The notes beneath the pieces are model-generated. The model was not told where the DNA came from, did no database searches, and worked only from the letters and a program-made list of their open reading frames with translations. DNA of 64,000 nucleotides from Toxorhynchites rutilus septentrionalis (Eukaryota; Arthropoda; Insecta; Diptera; Culicidae), in assembly GCF_029784135.1 (NCBI RefSeq), contig NC_073746.1:11529475-11593474 (forward strand), given 5' to 3'. Both the position numbers and the translations under genes were made by a program. Below are positions 31,690-46,512 of this stretch, in pieces. Each line of letters begins with the position of its first letter. Position 1 is the stretch's first letter.

Positions 31690-33115
31690 GGTTAGGGCGA
31701 CCATTTCCATTTTAGGGTGGTCCAAAAAATCCAGTTTTTCGCACTTTCGAACCACAAGATCATTTCAGATGTTCGACATATTAAATTAAAACCAAACAGC
31801 TGGTCTTTTTTGGAAAAAAACTACAGTTGCAGAAAATTTGAACTATGTTTTCGATATTATTGATTGTATTTGTTTTTTATAGTTTTCATAGTCTCGGGAC
31901 CCCCATTTTTTCCACCACAAAAAAAAATAGCTTTTGATCTACTGAAACGATTCAGATGATCGACATATCAAATGCCATAGCCAATGCCAATGCCATAACC
32001 TAGTGAGCTAGTCTTATTTAAAAAAATATTACACTCTGAATAAAAATGGATTTTGTTTTCGTAATTATTGATTATATTTGTTTTTCATAGCTTACATCGT
32101 TTCTGGACCAAGGGCGCCATATTTTTTTATATTTTTTCCTGAAAGCTAAGGTTTTTTCACATAATATATTCGAATATCAGAGAGGTGTTATTTTTCGTTT
32201 TAAAGTTATGATTTTTCAAAGTTAACATGTTTTCAGTTTTCGTTCAATATTTCTATGCGACTAGACTGGATGTATGTGACTATAATCCAATTAATTGACA
32301 AATATGTAATTTTTCCAGAAAAGGTTAGCTAGTAGGCTTTAATTTGATATGTCGATCATCTAAATCGGTCCAATAGTTTTTTTTTTTTAATTCGTTTATT
32401 TTTACAGGCTCAGTTACTTAAGTTTAAAGGAGCCGAATTCTTAAATATAATTTTAAAACTATATATATAAACAATTTTCTTACATCTATGGTTAGTAAGG
32501 TGGAAAACCGATTACTCGCGGTGTACTTGGTCCAATAGTTCAAAAGTAATAAATTTTTGAAAAAAAGTCATTTTTGGGAAAAAGGGAAAAATGATTTTTT
32601 GGACTTTTTTTTTTGGGTAACTTTAACAAATCATAACTCAAAAACGAAAAAAACGCCTCCCTGGTTTCGAGATATGTTATGTGGAAAATCCTCAGCTTGG
32701 TCCCGAGACCATGAAAACTATAAAAAAACAAATACAATCAATAACGACAAAACCAAAACCTGAAATTTTTGCAAGCGTAGCATTTTTCCAAGAATGACTA
32801 ATTAGCTTTTATTTGATATGTCGACCGTCTAAATCGGTTAGTTAGTTCACAAGTTATGAATTCTTGAAAAATGTCCTTTTTGGAAAAAAGGGTAAAAAGT
32901 CGATATTTTGGATCACCCTAACATGAGAATGGGCACCCTAACAAAAAAAAATTAAAAAAATACGGGTCTAATAGTTTGCGATAAAGAACGAAACTACTAC
33001 TTTTTACGAAAATCTGAGAACCACTATATCGGTTTGGCATGGAATGGCTGTATAAATATACAAACAGCGATTCTAACACAAAAAACGTTTTTTTTAAGTG
33101 CTTCAATTTTGCTAA
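31690..33115. mobile_element. Inverted-repeat element family F, copy 1
   Basis: The left end carries GTTAGGGCGACCATTTCCAT and TTTAGGGTGGTCC. The right end (32,905-32,945) carries their approximate complement GATCACCCTAACATGAGAAT and CACCCTAAC. The interior repeats several blocks in both orientations (CGATTCAGATGATCGACATA and its complement). A second copy is at 48.85-50.1 kb with the same flank (TCTAATAGTTTGCGATAAAG, CTGAGAACCACTATATCGG). No coding capacity. Split by a LINE tail at 32,377. Confidence 0.8.
32377..32528 (-). mobile_element. Short 3' tail of the full-length LINE, with 10-bp target duplication
   Basis: A 152-bp insertion flanked by GGTCCAATAG (32,367-32,376 and 32,529-32,538). 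Read on the minus strand it is nearly identical to the last about 155 bp of the LINE at 50,103-56,120, from ACACCGCGAGTAATCGG to GAATTCGGCTCC and the poly-A. A clean, recent, heavily 5'-truncated insertion of the same family. Confidence 0.93.
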
Positions 33116-33354
33116 GAATTGCAGTTATTGATGGAGTGCATTAGGGATTTTAGGTTTCAGAAACGAATTTAGATGAAGAATTTAAAAAAAAATTATCGTG
33201 TATTTGGTATCGGGAATTATGTTTTTGTTTTTCATATTAAATATTTGGTTAGCTTATATTTTCGAGACTTACGCTTAGAGCTTTATGTTTTGGACTTTTC
33301 ATTTTAAACTTTTTATTTTAAGGATTTGGAATTGGAGTTCGATGAAGCGAACGC

Positions 33355-33755
33355 TTGATGATTAGCGGAATATATCGCCGGTCTTATTCTGTTACCTCCT
33401 CAGGATTCACTCTCACGCAACTCTTCGCCGTCGCGATTAGAGTTCGATCAAGATAACTTTCCGTAGTTGTGATTGAAGTTCAATAAAGAGTATGCGCGAT
33501 AAATAACGAAATATATCGCTGATCTTATTGGTTTTAGAGGAGTTCTCTTGGTTACCTTCTGAGGGTTCTCGAAGGTAACTCCAGGTCGTTGTGATTGGAG
33601 CAGAATATATAGCCGATTCAATGAGTTTTACAGGTTTTCCTTCTCAGGATACCTGAAGATAATCTCTGCCGCGTGTTCTGACTCATAATATCTTTGGAAT
33701 TTTGTTTCGTCAAGTGGTCGATAGTTCACGTTTACATAATGTTTCCTGTTTGACA
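33355..33755 (-). repeat. Dispersed repeat family G, 3' part, locally repeated
   Basis: The reverse complement of 33,600-33,750 matches 45,050-45,190 (GAACTATCGACCACT, GGTATCCTGAGAAGGAAAAC, CGGCTATATATTCT). Upstream, 33,365-33,600 repeats the same tail two more times in diverged form (AATATATCGC.G.TCTTATT with a GGTTACCTTC block). An internal tandem duplication of the family tail. Confidence 0.65.
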
Positions 33756-34059
33756 AACATTCTGAAAGACCTACATCAAAAAAAAGTTGTGCATGGTTCT
33801 GATTTAGAAAAAACCACATGACACAATTACACACAAACACAAAAAACACAAACACAATTTTAATAAAAAAAATTGAACTGTTCTGGATCTGGAAATAGTT
33901 TCCCTAAATTTCAAAATATCGAAAATATCGAAAACATTGAAAAATATAAAATGTGTTTTGTATTCTAAAAATATTCTAAAAAATCAAAAATAATAAAAAA
34001 CACGTACGAACATATTTAAATAAAAAAAAAATACAGGAGGTTATGTCCAAGACACGACC

Positions 34060-34705
34060 ACTTTGTTGACGTAGAACTACGCAGTTATTTTGTTCAAGTC
34101 GCTTGTTAATATTTTATTTTATTTATTATTATTATTTTATATTATTTTACACAAACACACTTATATCCGCTTTGCTCTCTTCTCAACAGAACCCCTTTTT
34201 ATTAATATTTCCGGTCTCGATTAGATTTTCTGTCATCCTTGGTGGATATAGTTTTGCTACTATCATGCGAAACCAAATCACAAACAAAATTCCTGAACAA
34301 TTATTTTCTTGGTGACCCGATGATACCCTAGTTCGATGATTCCTCACACAATTGTGCCCTTCGTTCTTATTCTTCTTCTTTTCTTTATTCACGAAGGTTT
34401 TAAGTGAATCCCCTTTCGTTGATCGCCGATAAATTGCTCTTTATTGACGGCATGGGTAGGGAAGCTCACAAATGAGCAGATAAAATGTATGGGAAAATGG
34501 AAATGCTTCTAGTTTTCATCAATTTAAACCGATGGCACATCAGGGGATTGCAATATTTAGTATGAAAAAACAAATCTTAGGGATTTTCCGATCCGTTTAG
34601 TATATAAATCATCTAAATCCGTTCGCGGCAAAAACAGTTATTAACGTTAACTTTATTTCATAAAAACGTGACCTGTTTTCTGGTTTAACACCCTCAATGA
34701 TGATG
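34060..34705 (+). repeat. MITE family C, copy 1
   Basis: Preceded by TGTCCAAGACACGACCAC and a TGACGTAGAACTACGC motif (34,067-34,082). The segment 34,432-34,705 matches 40,157-40,445 (CATCAATTTAAACC, TTCCGAT.CG, CAGTTATTAACGTTAA, ACGTGACCTGTTTTCTG). The 34,090-34,430 part is less certain. Non-coding. Confidence 0.65.
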
Positions 34706-34884
34706 TCAATGTTTTTGTTTTTTTCCCAAAATTTTAAATGCCAAAACATTTTGAGTCTTCGATGGATTTTATGGCAATATGTTGCGTTACACCATTTATT
34801 CTCAAAGTGATTGAGAAATACGTGAAAAAAAAACGTTTTGTTAACCAGAACTCTTGTGGGATTAAAAAATATTTCCATATTTCT

Positions 34885-34990
34885 TATTTGGTATCCCGGC
34901 GAACTTCGTCTGGTCCAATATTATTTTTTTTAAATTTAAATAATCTCGAGCTCATATTCGCTTTTGCGAATGAGCTTTAGTTCTCGAGTG
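34885..34990 (+). repeat. Diverged head of the GCAGCC-array family
   Basis: TATCCCGGCGAACTTCGTCTGG followed by an ATTCGCTTTTGCGAATGAGC inverted pair and TTCTCGAGTGATGC. It resembles the CCCGGCAAACTTCGTC head and first TCGAGTAATGC of the arrays, but no tandem units follow. Confidence 0.5.
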
Positions 34991-37975
<2,985 letters not shown>

Positions 37976-38130
37976 ATTCGGTGAGATAATACTCGAAACT
38001 TTTCTTCTAGCGCTTCGCACTATTTCGTCGTCACTTTTTCCTCGCTTTCAGATTTACTATTACGCCGTCCACTGAACATTTTGAGAATGAAAAAAAAAAC
38101 GCATAGTGTCTATGAAAAAACAGGGGCCTA

Positions 38131-39426
38131 AAGGGTGTGTCACATCGAATTGCATCACGGAAAAAACGCTGTAGAAATTCGTCCAGTAGACCGATCCTTC
38201 GGAAAATTTTAGACAGTAAAATAAAAACTATTAAACAACTTTTGGCATTTTCTTTTTATTCATACTTCGAGCCCAAACCCGTATGCTCGCACCTTCCTCT
38301 TTACCCCGTCCATAAGGTTCTGTACAACGTCAGGTTGTAGTTTTTTGAACAGAAATCCATTTTCTCTTGAAGTCCGCCTCCGATTTGACAACTTTTGGGT
38401 TCTTCCGGAGGGCCTGCTTCATAATCGCCCAATATTTCTCTATTGGGCGAAGCTCCGGCGCGTTGGGCGGGTTCATTTCCTTTGGCACGAAGGTGACCCC
38501 GTTGGCTTCGTACCACTCCAACACGTCCTTTGAATAGTGGCACGAAGCGAGATCCGGCCAGAAAATGGTCGGGCCCTCGTGTTGCTTCAATAGTGGTAGT
38601 AAGCGCTTCTGTAGGCACTCCTTAAGGTAAACCTGTCCGTTTACCGTGCCGGTCATCACGAAGGGGGCGCTCCGCTTTCCGCAAGAGCAGATCGCTTGCC
38701 ACACCATGTACTTTTTGGCAAACTTGGATAGTTTCTGCTTGCGAATCTCCTCCGGAACGCTGAATTTGTCCTCCGCGGAGAAGAACAACAGGCCCGGCAG
38801 CTGACGAAAGTCCGCTTTGACGTAGGTTTCGTCGTCCATTACCAGGCAATGCGGCTTCGTCAGTATTTCGGTGTACAGCTTCCGGGCTCGCATCTTCCCC
38901 ACCATGTTTTGCCTTTCGTCGCGGTTAGGAGCCTTCTGAACCTTGTATGTACGCAGGCCCTTCCGCTGCTTGGTCCGCTGGACGAATGAACTTGACAAAT
39001 TCAGCTTATTGGCGACATCCCGGACCGAACTTCTCGGATCACGTCTAAACTGCTTAACTACGCGCTTGTGATCTTTTTCACTGACGGAGCATCCATTTTT
39101 GCCGTTCTTCACCTTCCGGTCGATGGTTAGGTTCTCGAAATATCGTTTTAGTACTCTGCTGACCGTGGATTGGACGATTCCCAGCATCTTACCGATGTCC
39201 CGATGTGACAACTCCGGATTCTCGAAATGAGTGCACAGAATTAATTCACGACGCTCTTTTTCGTTCGACGACATTTTTCCAAATTTACGAAAAATTGACA
39301 GTGAAGCATGGCCAACGTGATATATACACTCTTATCTGATTATAAGCGAAAGCTGAAGATATAATTCCTAAAAATTAAATTTCTACAGCGTTTTTTCCGT
39401 GATGCAATTTGATGTGACACACCCTT
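38131..39426 (-). mobile_element. ITm-superfamily DD37E transposon, copy 3
   Basis: A 1,296-bp element with AAGGGTGTGTCACATC ends and TA on both sides (38,129-38,130 and 39,427-39,428). Same orientation as copy 2 and nearly identical to it. Confidence 0.94.
38260..39274 (-). pseudogene. DD37E transposase, catalytic triad intact, C-terminal frameshift
   Basis: Open for 314 codons from ATG at 39,274. It carries both helix-turn-helix segments, VMDDETYVK, WPDLASCHYSKD and RPIEKYWAIMKQ (all three catalytic acids present, DD37E spacing). A 1-2-base length change in the A-run at about 38,340 shifts the last 25 or so residues out of frame. The original stop is still visible at 38,260. Of the three copies this is the least damaged. 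Whether the truncated product is active is unknown. Confidence 0.92.
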
Positions 39427-39428
39427 TA

Positions 39429-40156
39429 TTCGAGTCACGCAATTATTATTCTCATTCTCAGAAATAAAAACTTGCAACTTGCCTCTTCTTTTAGCTTTTT
39501 ATCTACTAAGCGCAAAGAAGAATGAAAACGAATCACGTGGAAAGTCGGAGTTGCCAAACGTGATATAGTTTATGACGATTATTTTCCCACAAAAGTGACA
39601 TATGTTCTTGGTATGATATATTCACAGAATCTTCGCAATCGATTGAACAAAATATTCCATATTCTCCAATAAAATTGTAGTTGTTCATCGTCATCGAATA
39701 TATTATATAGAGCAAGTCCGTTCGGTGAATTTCATTTTTATTGGCAACACTGGGCAGTTGGCTGAAAAAAGTTTTCTAATCAGCAGTCGATTGATTTCAA
39801 TCGGATTCAACAGAAAAGTAGTCCTGAACCGAACCCGAATTCATTATTATCGTTGCTCAGTTATTTCTCTGTCGCTCTGGGCGACGAAAGTGTGAAATGT
39901 GAAATGCCAAATGCACTTCAAGTGAAATATGTGCTAGCGTTCACAGCTCGAGGGGAAACATAAAACACAAAACGAGCAGAATAAGCGACCTTTGTTGTTT
40001 CGGGCACAGAAAGATTCTGAGAATTTTACTCAGAGGAGATGCAATACTTATACGCTAGCGACAGCTTACTTGCTATGCAAGGGTGGAGTTCACTTTGTAA
40101 ATATTCTCTTTTCGCTATCACGCTTCGTTGTTTCTATTCTAGCGGCTGCATAAGTT
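39429..40156. other. Intronic sequence, no feature
   Basis: No gene recognised. Possibly the outer part of MITE family C on its right side. Short open frames at 39,533 and 40,039 lack signatures. Confidence 0.35.
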
Positions 40157-40445
40157 GCCCATTATTGACAGCACTGTTCGCGAAAGCACACAATGGGACA
40201 GGAAAAATGTATGGGGAAATGAGAATGCTTCCAATTTTCATCAATTTAAACCATATACAGACTACGGGATTGTAATGTATAGCATATCAAAAAAATTTAG
40301 AAAATTTCCGATTCGATGCAAATGCGCACTGCAAATTGTTAAAATCCGTTCGCAGCAAAAATAGTTATTAACGTTAAGTTTATTTCACAAAAACGTGACC
40401 TGTTTTCTGATTTGGCCCCCTTAATGTAAGACGTAGTCCTTCCTC
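40157..40445 (+). repeat. MITE family C, copy 2
   Basis: Matches 34,432-34,705 in the same orientation and ends with GACGTAGTCCTTCCTC (40,430-40,445), a variant of the terminal palindrome also present on other families. Confidence 0.75.
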
Positions 40446-40784
40446 AAAAAAAAGAATGAGGGTATTCGAATTCCGTATTTTTCACGTAACGTAATTTTAG
40501 CATGGCGACTTATATCTAGTTTGTAAGTATTTTTGCGTACCCTTTCCGAACAGTCGAAAACGGTGTTGAATAAATTAACAAAATAACATTATTTCTCAGA
40601 CTTACGAATCCCTTTTTTTCGGTTTCACACAGAATTTTCCAATATATAGTGATAACAATATTCTTCGTCAATTATTTAATTCATCTGTTCTATCACATAT
40701 CTCACCTTTTTAATTCATCAGATTGTTCGAAAGCTGTCTCTATGAGTGTGGGTAGAAAATGAAAGTTTCACAGAATACAGATGC

Positions 40785-41205
40785 AAATCTTCCAACAAAA
40801 AATTCATAATTGTTTCATGTTCCGTAATCAGCAACTGAGAAAAACGCAATCAAAGTTTTCTAGCATATTGGTCTTCCAGAAGCTTCAAGCATTTCAGTTT
40901 AGCGGTACACCAGATTTTTTATGAGCAGTAAACTATTGTTTAATGAAATCTGAAAAGTTTCCCTCACTTGAATCAATTAAGTTGATTATATGTTTATAAA
41001 TTCATGGTGGAACAGTTATACCTAGAATATCAACATTAGGCAATTGAGCTTGATGTTGTTTTTTGAAAAGCTCGTAGCGTACAATAACTTTTTTTGTATT
41101 TTTTCTGGAAGACTGTGCATAAAATCATCTTTTTTTTTGAAGAGAATTGTCAAAAAGTAACATAGGACAACTAAGCATAGAACGGCAGTACACAGTATAT
41201 ACATC
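40785..41205 (-). mobile_element. MITE family I, copy 1
   Basis: The reverse complement of 45,660-46,078 at roughly 85% by eye. Landmarks are CAATCAAAGTTTTCTAGCA, AAACTATTGT, AACATTAGGCAATTGAGCTT and ends reading ACAACTAAGCATAGAACG. Non-coding, about 420 bp. Confidence 0.8.
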
Positions 41206-42242
41206 CATATCTATAAAAATGGATTTCTGTCCGTCTGTCTGATTCTTATGGACTCCAAAACTACTGAACCGATCGACATGAAAATTGGTATGTAGGGGTT
41301 TTTGGGGCCGGGGAAGGTTTTCATAATAGTTTGAGACTTCTCCCCCCTCTCTAAGGGGGGGGGGGTGGTTCTGCCATATAAATGAAACATAAATGTCTAC
41401 ATTACTCGAGAATTATTCAAACAAATGCAACGAAATTTGGCATGTGGAGGTTTTAGGGTGCAATAAATGATTCTATGGTGGTCAGATACTCCTCTCCCCT
41501 TTCTAAGGGGGGCTGCAAATGGAAAATGAAACACAAATTTTTACGTTACTCAAGAATTAATCAAGCAAAAAAAACCAAATTAGTTATATGGAGGTTTTAG
41601 GGCGACATAAATGTTTTCACGGTGGTTAGACACTCCACTCCACCCCCCCTCCTCCTTTGAGGGAGGGCTGCCATACAAATGAAACACAAATTTCTGCATA
41701 ACTCGAGAATAAATCAAGTCAACGAAACCCAATTTGGCATGTGGAGGTTTTAGGATACAATAATTGTTTCTATGGCGGTTCGACACTCCTCCCCCTCTCT
41801 TAGGGTGGGCTGTCATACAAACGAAAAACACATTTCTGCATATCTCGGAAACTAATCAAGCAAATGGAGCCAAATTTGGAATGTGAAGATTTTAGGAGGC
41901 ACGAAACGTTTCTATGGTGAATAGACACTCCTCCTCCCTCTCTAAGGGGAGATGAGGGGAGGGGTCTGTCTTTATTCTATCATACTATCTGTATCAAACA
42001 TTAATTCTATGTAACGGAGAAACATGTTATTTGCAAGTGGTTGAAAAATCTTGCACGAGAATTGTGTCTGAAAATAATCTGATATTATAATGATGAGTTT
42101 TAGTAGAAGTACTATTAGAAGATCAATCAATGAACAGATCTGCGATTGGACTCATGAACTTGCGCTTTGTAAGAGATCGTGAAAGTTTGGATAACAAAAA
42201 ACAAATTTTGGACGGGACGAAGTTTGTCGGGTCAGCTAGTAA
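41206..42242 (-). repeat. GCAGCC-unit array, copy 3
   Basis: Starts ATCTATAAAAATGGATTTCTG with (TCTG)n and GAACCGATCGACATGAAAAT, has about five 145-bp units, and ends ACGGGACGAAGTTTGTCGGG at 42,235. The last unit (41,950-42,200) contains unrelated or degraded sequence. Same orientation as the 22.6-kb copy. The open frames at 41,580-41,831 and 42,130-42,444 are by-products. Confidence 0.85.
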
Positions 42243-42639
42243 ACCCATAAAATTCAACCGTGACATACGTTTGGCATTTTGTCGAAATCTTTGTAGTAGT
42301 TTCAGTTTTACAAAAGGACGCTTTAGATGGACCTGTTTCTACCATACAATTTCGTCACAAGTGAAAATTTTTCTGCATAGTGAATGTGATTTTGTAAATA
42401 AAACATGTGACCACTTGACTGGTGGTATCCGCCCAATAATATGACAGCCTTGAAAGGGATTCAATGTTTATGAAATTTATCAGGTGGTTTTTGGATTGAT
42501 TGATTTTAATGTTAAAATTCTACGATCAAAAATATCGGAAAGATCGATTTTCGCGATTTTCTGGAGTACAAAGAATCGATCCAAAAAACGGAAATCAGAG
42601 AGGAAAAGATCGATCTTCTGAATGTCGATCCAAGATCGC
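42243..42639. other. Intronic sequence, no feature
   Basis: No gene. About 42,520-42,620 has several GATCGAT-type words in both orientations. Confidence 0.35.
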
Positions 42640-42850
42640 CCAATCCTAGTACAAACAATTGGTTCTGATCTTACGACCCACCACAGGCGCTGTTCCAGAC
42701 AAAGATAATTACCGACGAGGCAACGAAGGAATAAGTTAACATAAGTCAATAAGTTATGTAGTCATAATCTATTTAAACTTAATTTAAAAATGTGCTGCTA
42801 GATAATGGTTCTTTATCCACTTGAGCCTAAATAAATAAATAGAGGAAATA
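42640..42850 (+). repeat. LINE 3' tail fragment
   Basis: Inverted match to 28,470-28,690 (CGACCCACCACAGGCGCTGT, ACGAGGCAACGAAGGAATAA), ending TTGAGCCTAAATAAATAAAT. Sense strand +, 5'-truncated. Confidence 0.7.
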
Positions 42851-44706
42851 AATGGCTCTTTAAGCAAAGGTATCATTGTAAAATGCTGGATTGATCAAAG
42901 GAACTATCGACTTCATCTCTAAAATTGTTTAAACCAAAAACTTGAAAATAAATAAGTTATTAAATCTTTTAGAGATAATGGTTTCATTATAAGGAAGAGT
43001 AATAATGATGCAGATAACCTACTAAAAGTTAGGTATATGAAAAATGAGGTACATACCAGGTCCAGTCATCTCATCATTCTATTCGTTAATCATGGGTATT
43101 GATCGAACTTAATCAAAATCGCAAAGCACAGTAAGTCGCCAAACAACTATCCTCGAATATTCCTGAGTATTCCGGAATTCATCGTATGACAAAACACAGC
43201 CGTTAAACAATGTTGGTGTCTATCGACGGCACACATAGATTTTTATCACGAAATCGTTTCACATTTGGTTCTTACGAATGTTAGAAACCAGAAACCCCCT
43301 TCACAATTTGAATCGACCGCGTAACAGAACATTCTCCGTACCGCAGCAGATTCCTCCCGAGCACACATTTGCATTAGATGTCGCGTGCCACCCGGATTCG
43401 CGTCGTCCTCTAATCATAACTTGATTGAATTAAGCCATAAACGTCTTCATCCCATTAGCGCCGTTCGGTTCCCGTTCAGTGATTTGCTCTCCGCTCCGCT
43501 CGCAACCGAGGCGATCATTGGAATAAATCAAAAATCTTTCCACTTTTCAATCTTCCAATTAGCCTTGTGTAGCCTTGTGTGTCTCCGCGGCGTCTCCAGG
43601 GCCAGCCCAGACCCCGGACCGGGAGCGTGATCAAAGTGATTTCCATGCATCGGTTTTAACCCCGGAGGACGGCGCGCGAACGTCCTCTGACGTTCGTTTA
43701 TTTGCACAAACGCTTTTCGCTCGGATAACACGTGTTATCCGACCGCTGCTGCTGTCCTCCGTGGTTCCGAAAGCTAGGCTGTGGGCGTGCGGAAAAGATT
43801 GTGCGCGAGGGGAAATCATAACAAGTAAATTATCCTGCATTATCAGGTCACGTGTCATAACTTTTATGGGTCGAAAATGCTCCGGCGTAAACCGGGACCG
43901 AGAGTCACAACGGTACCTGCCGGCAGGCACTTTTACTACCCGGCTGTTTTCTCCTGCCATAGGGCCAGGGTTTCGCGCGCGGTCTATCGTTGTCAAGTGC
44001 ATATCGTGTGCCGGCGACTCATAATCGTAACAATAATTGGATTACAACTGTCGTACGGACCGCCGAAATAAAAAAAAAAGAAAAAAGGAACACAACTTAG
44101 TCATCTGCAACATAATTTTCGGGCTCATCACCACTTGTTCCCACAGCAAGTGCACACAGGCGATGAAGAATTGCGTTCTCACAGACGCAAAATGTTTATG
44201 GGAACGCGCATGACACACTCCCCCTCACTCCGCGGTGGGAAGAGAAGTGGTGAAGTGGTAAAACTTCATCCGAGAAGTTTTTGTTTTGTTATTACAAGAA
44301 ACCAACGCAAAAACACGGTGCCTTGGGGGAGTCGTAAGCTTCAGCAATTGTAACATTTTGTTGGAGAATTTTCCGCCGGGTCGCCGGGATGTCAAGTGTG
44401 CTGGATGTGCGTGTGCGCGCGTATGTATTGCAGAGATGAAAAGTTGCTCACTTTACGAGCCTGTAATTCCGCCAAGCGGGACTTGGTTCTATTAAACCAC
44501 AGTAAACCAGTTGGGCTTTGTTTGTTTAATCACAGATGGGTGGAATTGCTCGGCTTGTTCTAGTGATAAACAGTGTTTATTTGCTGGAAACACACATCGA
44601 GCACAAGCATTCGACTGCTGCTGCCTGCGACTGGGTATATGTGCTCGGGAAATGGAAGTGGTCTGCAGGCAGTGGTGGCATACTGGAGCAATACCAAACT
44701 GTTTTG
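42851..44706. other. Repeat-poor, GC-rich intronic block
   Basis: 43,300-44,500 is among the most GC-rich DNA in the window and lacks its repeat families. It has overlapping open frames on both strands (for example 43,575-44,024 and 43,631-44,002), as expected from composition, but no protein family is recognised. Possible regulatory DNA of the host gene, by inference. Confidence 0.4.
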
Positions 44707-45195
44707 AGCTTGAGCTTGGGTAGACTGTACAATTCGTAGTTGCTCTCCGTGATTGACCTGAACCAACCAAATTGCACAAAGAACACACAGAATGACGCTT
44801 AGGACTAGCAAATCATTCTCGTTGCGCAATTTCTGGTGATTCGAGCTTTAAATGATCAATAACGACGCCGGCCACGTCCTTACAGTCACCAGGGGAAGGG
44901 AAGGAATGTTAGTATGATATTCGCCGCCCGAAGGCCAGAAGGGTCGCCTCTATAGCGTGGTTCCCTAGCGAATATCATGGAAGGGATAGTTGTTAGTGGG
45001 GAAAGGTAAGAATCGGGATTCACTGTGGTAAGTGATATGATTATGTAAACACGAACTATCGACCACTCGACGAAACAAAAATCCGAAAACCTTATGTGTT
45101 ACAACTAATGGCACAGATTATCTTAAGGTATCCTGAGAAGGAAAACCTGTAAAATTAATAGGACCGGCTATATATTCTATTATTTATCGCATGTA
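44707..45195 (+). repeat. Dispersed repeat family G, copy 2 (longest)
   Basis: Same head as the 15.9-kb copy (GAGCTTGGGTAGACTGTACA at 44,712) and continues further, through CCGCCCGAAGGCCAGAAGGG, to the AGGACCGGCTATATATTCTA tail. The frames seen on the minus strand at 44,492-44,829 straddle its boundary and are not genes. Confidence 0.75.
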
Positions 45196-45655
45196 CTATT
45201 TAGGAAAACCAATCGCAAATTAACGAACCAAATCATGAGAAATCCAGTTACCAGTCGACATTCACAGACTATTCAAAATATATGGAAAACAAATCAAAAA
45301 TAATTGTTTCTGATCAAAACCATGACATTTCATTAAATGTGATCGGTTATGTGTATTGTAAAGGTCGGTTTGTTGATAAAAAAACACAAAAAAGCACTAA
45401 TTTGAAGATATTTGGAAAAATTATCTGGCATCCCTGAACACCAGAGAACATCAGATCCATGACCTACGCCGATGGAGGAGAAATAAATGAAAAATGAACA
45501 GTAACACACATGCAGCCCTATTCCAGATTCCACTGAATAATGCTGAAACCCCTATTATATATGTGAGAAAAAGAAGGAAGTGAGAGAGCTTTGCCTCCCA
45601 GCAAAACTATACAAACAAACACAAAAACATTCCAAGCAGAGAGCTTCAAGGACAG
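45196..45655. other. Intronic sequence, no feature
   Basis: A/T-rich, no gene or paired repeat recognised. Confidence 0.4.
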
Positions 45656-45659
45656 AGAA

Positions 45660-46078
45660 TACGTTCTACGCATAGTTGTCCCATGTTACATTTTGACAAT
45701 TTTCACTTCTCTTCAAAAAACGATGTTTTTATGCCCACTCTTCCGGAAAAAACACAAAAAAAAGTTATTGTTTGTTCCATGCTTTTCAAAAAACAACATC
45801 AAGCTCAATCGCCTAATGTTGATATTCTAGGCATAACTGTCCCACCATGAATTTTTAAACTTATAATCTAGCTTGATTGATTCAAGTGAGGGAAACTTTT
45901 CAGATTTCATTAGACAATAGTTTACTGCTCATAAAAAACCCGGTGTACTGCTAAATTGAAATGCTCAAAGCTTCTGGGAGACAAATCTGCTAGAAAACTT
46001 TGATTGCGTTTTTCTCTGTTGCTGATTTTGGAACATGGGACAACTATGCGTAGAACGACAGTGTAGGTAATACAAGCT
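45660..46078 (+). mobile_element. MITE family I, copy 2
   Basis: The ends CGTTCTACGCATAGTTGTCC (45,662) and GGACAACTATGCGTAGAACG (46,038-46,057) are perfect 20-bp inverted repeats. The interior matches 40,785-41,205 inverted. About 400-420 bp. Non-coding. Confidence 0.85.
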
Positions 46079-46512
46079 TGCATAAAATTCAACTGGAGTT
46101 TAAAATGTATTCGTTTTGGTTCTAGCTAACATGGATTCCGTTTCATAAAAGAATTGAAAAGGTTTATAAACAAACATTATAAATCAATCAATGCTCGAAT
46201 GCATTTTGAAGACATACTGTGAAATGTTAAAACATGTGAAAGGGCCTGGCCGGGTAAGGGAGTGTAAAGTGCCCCCAAATCAAATCACAAATATGGTACT
46301 AAATATGAAATTTTGGCAGTAGTACCATATATTTGAGTTCTTATATTATACAACATAGGATCTGTGGTGAAAAATGCACCTTTTTCGTTTTTTTACGCCA
46401 CTCTCAATAGCTTAGAGGCAAAAATATGAAAAAAAAAATATACTGAAAGTACATCTTATTAAGGTGTTTCGATCAATATTCTCAAACAATTCTTTCATCA
46501 AAAAATCAAATA

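Noticed and set aside
42130..42444. 104-codon + frame
   Set aside because: It starts inside the end of the GCAGCC array (the GACGAAGTTTGTCGGG terminus is translated as part of it) and has no family similarity.
43575..44024. 149-codon + frame overlapping a 123-codon minus frame
   Set aside because: Mutually overlapping frames in GC-rich DNA with no family similarity.
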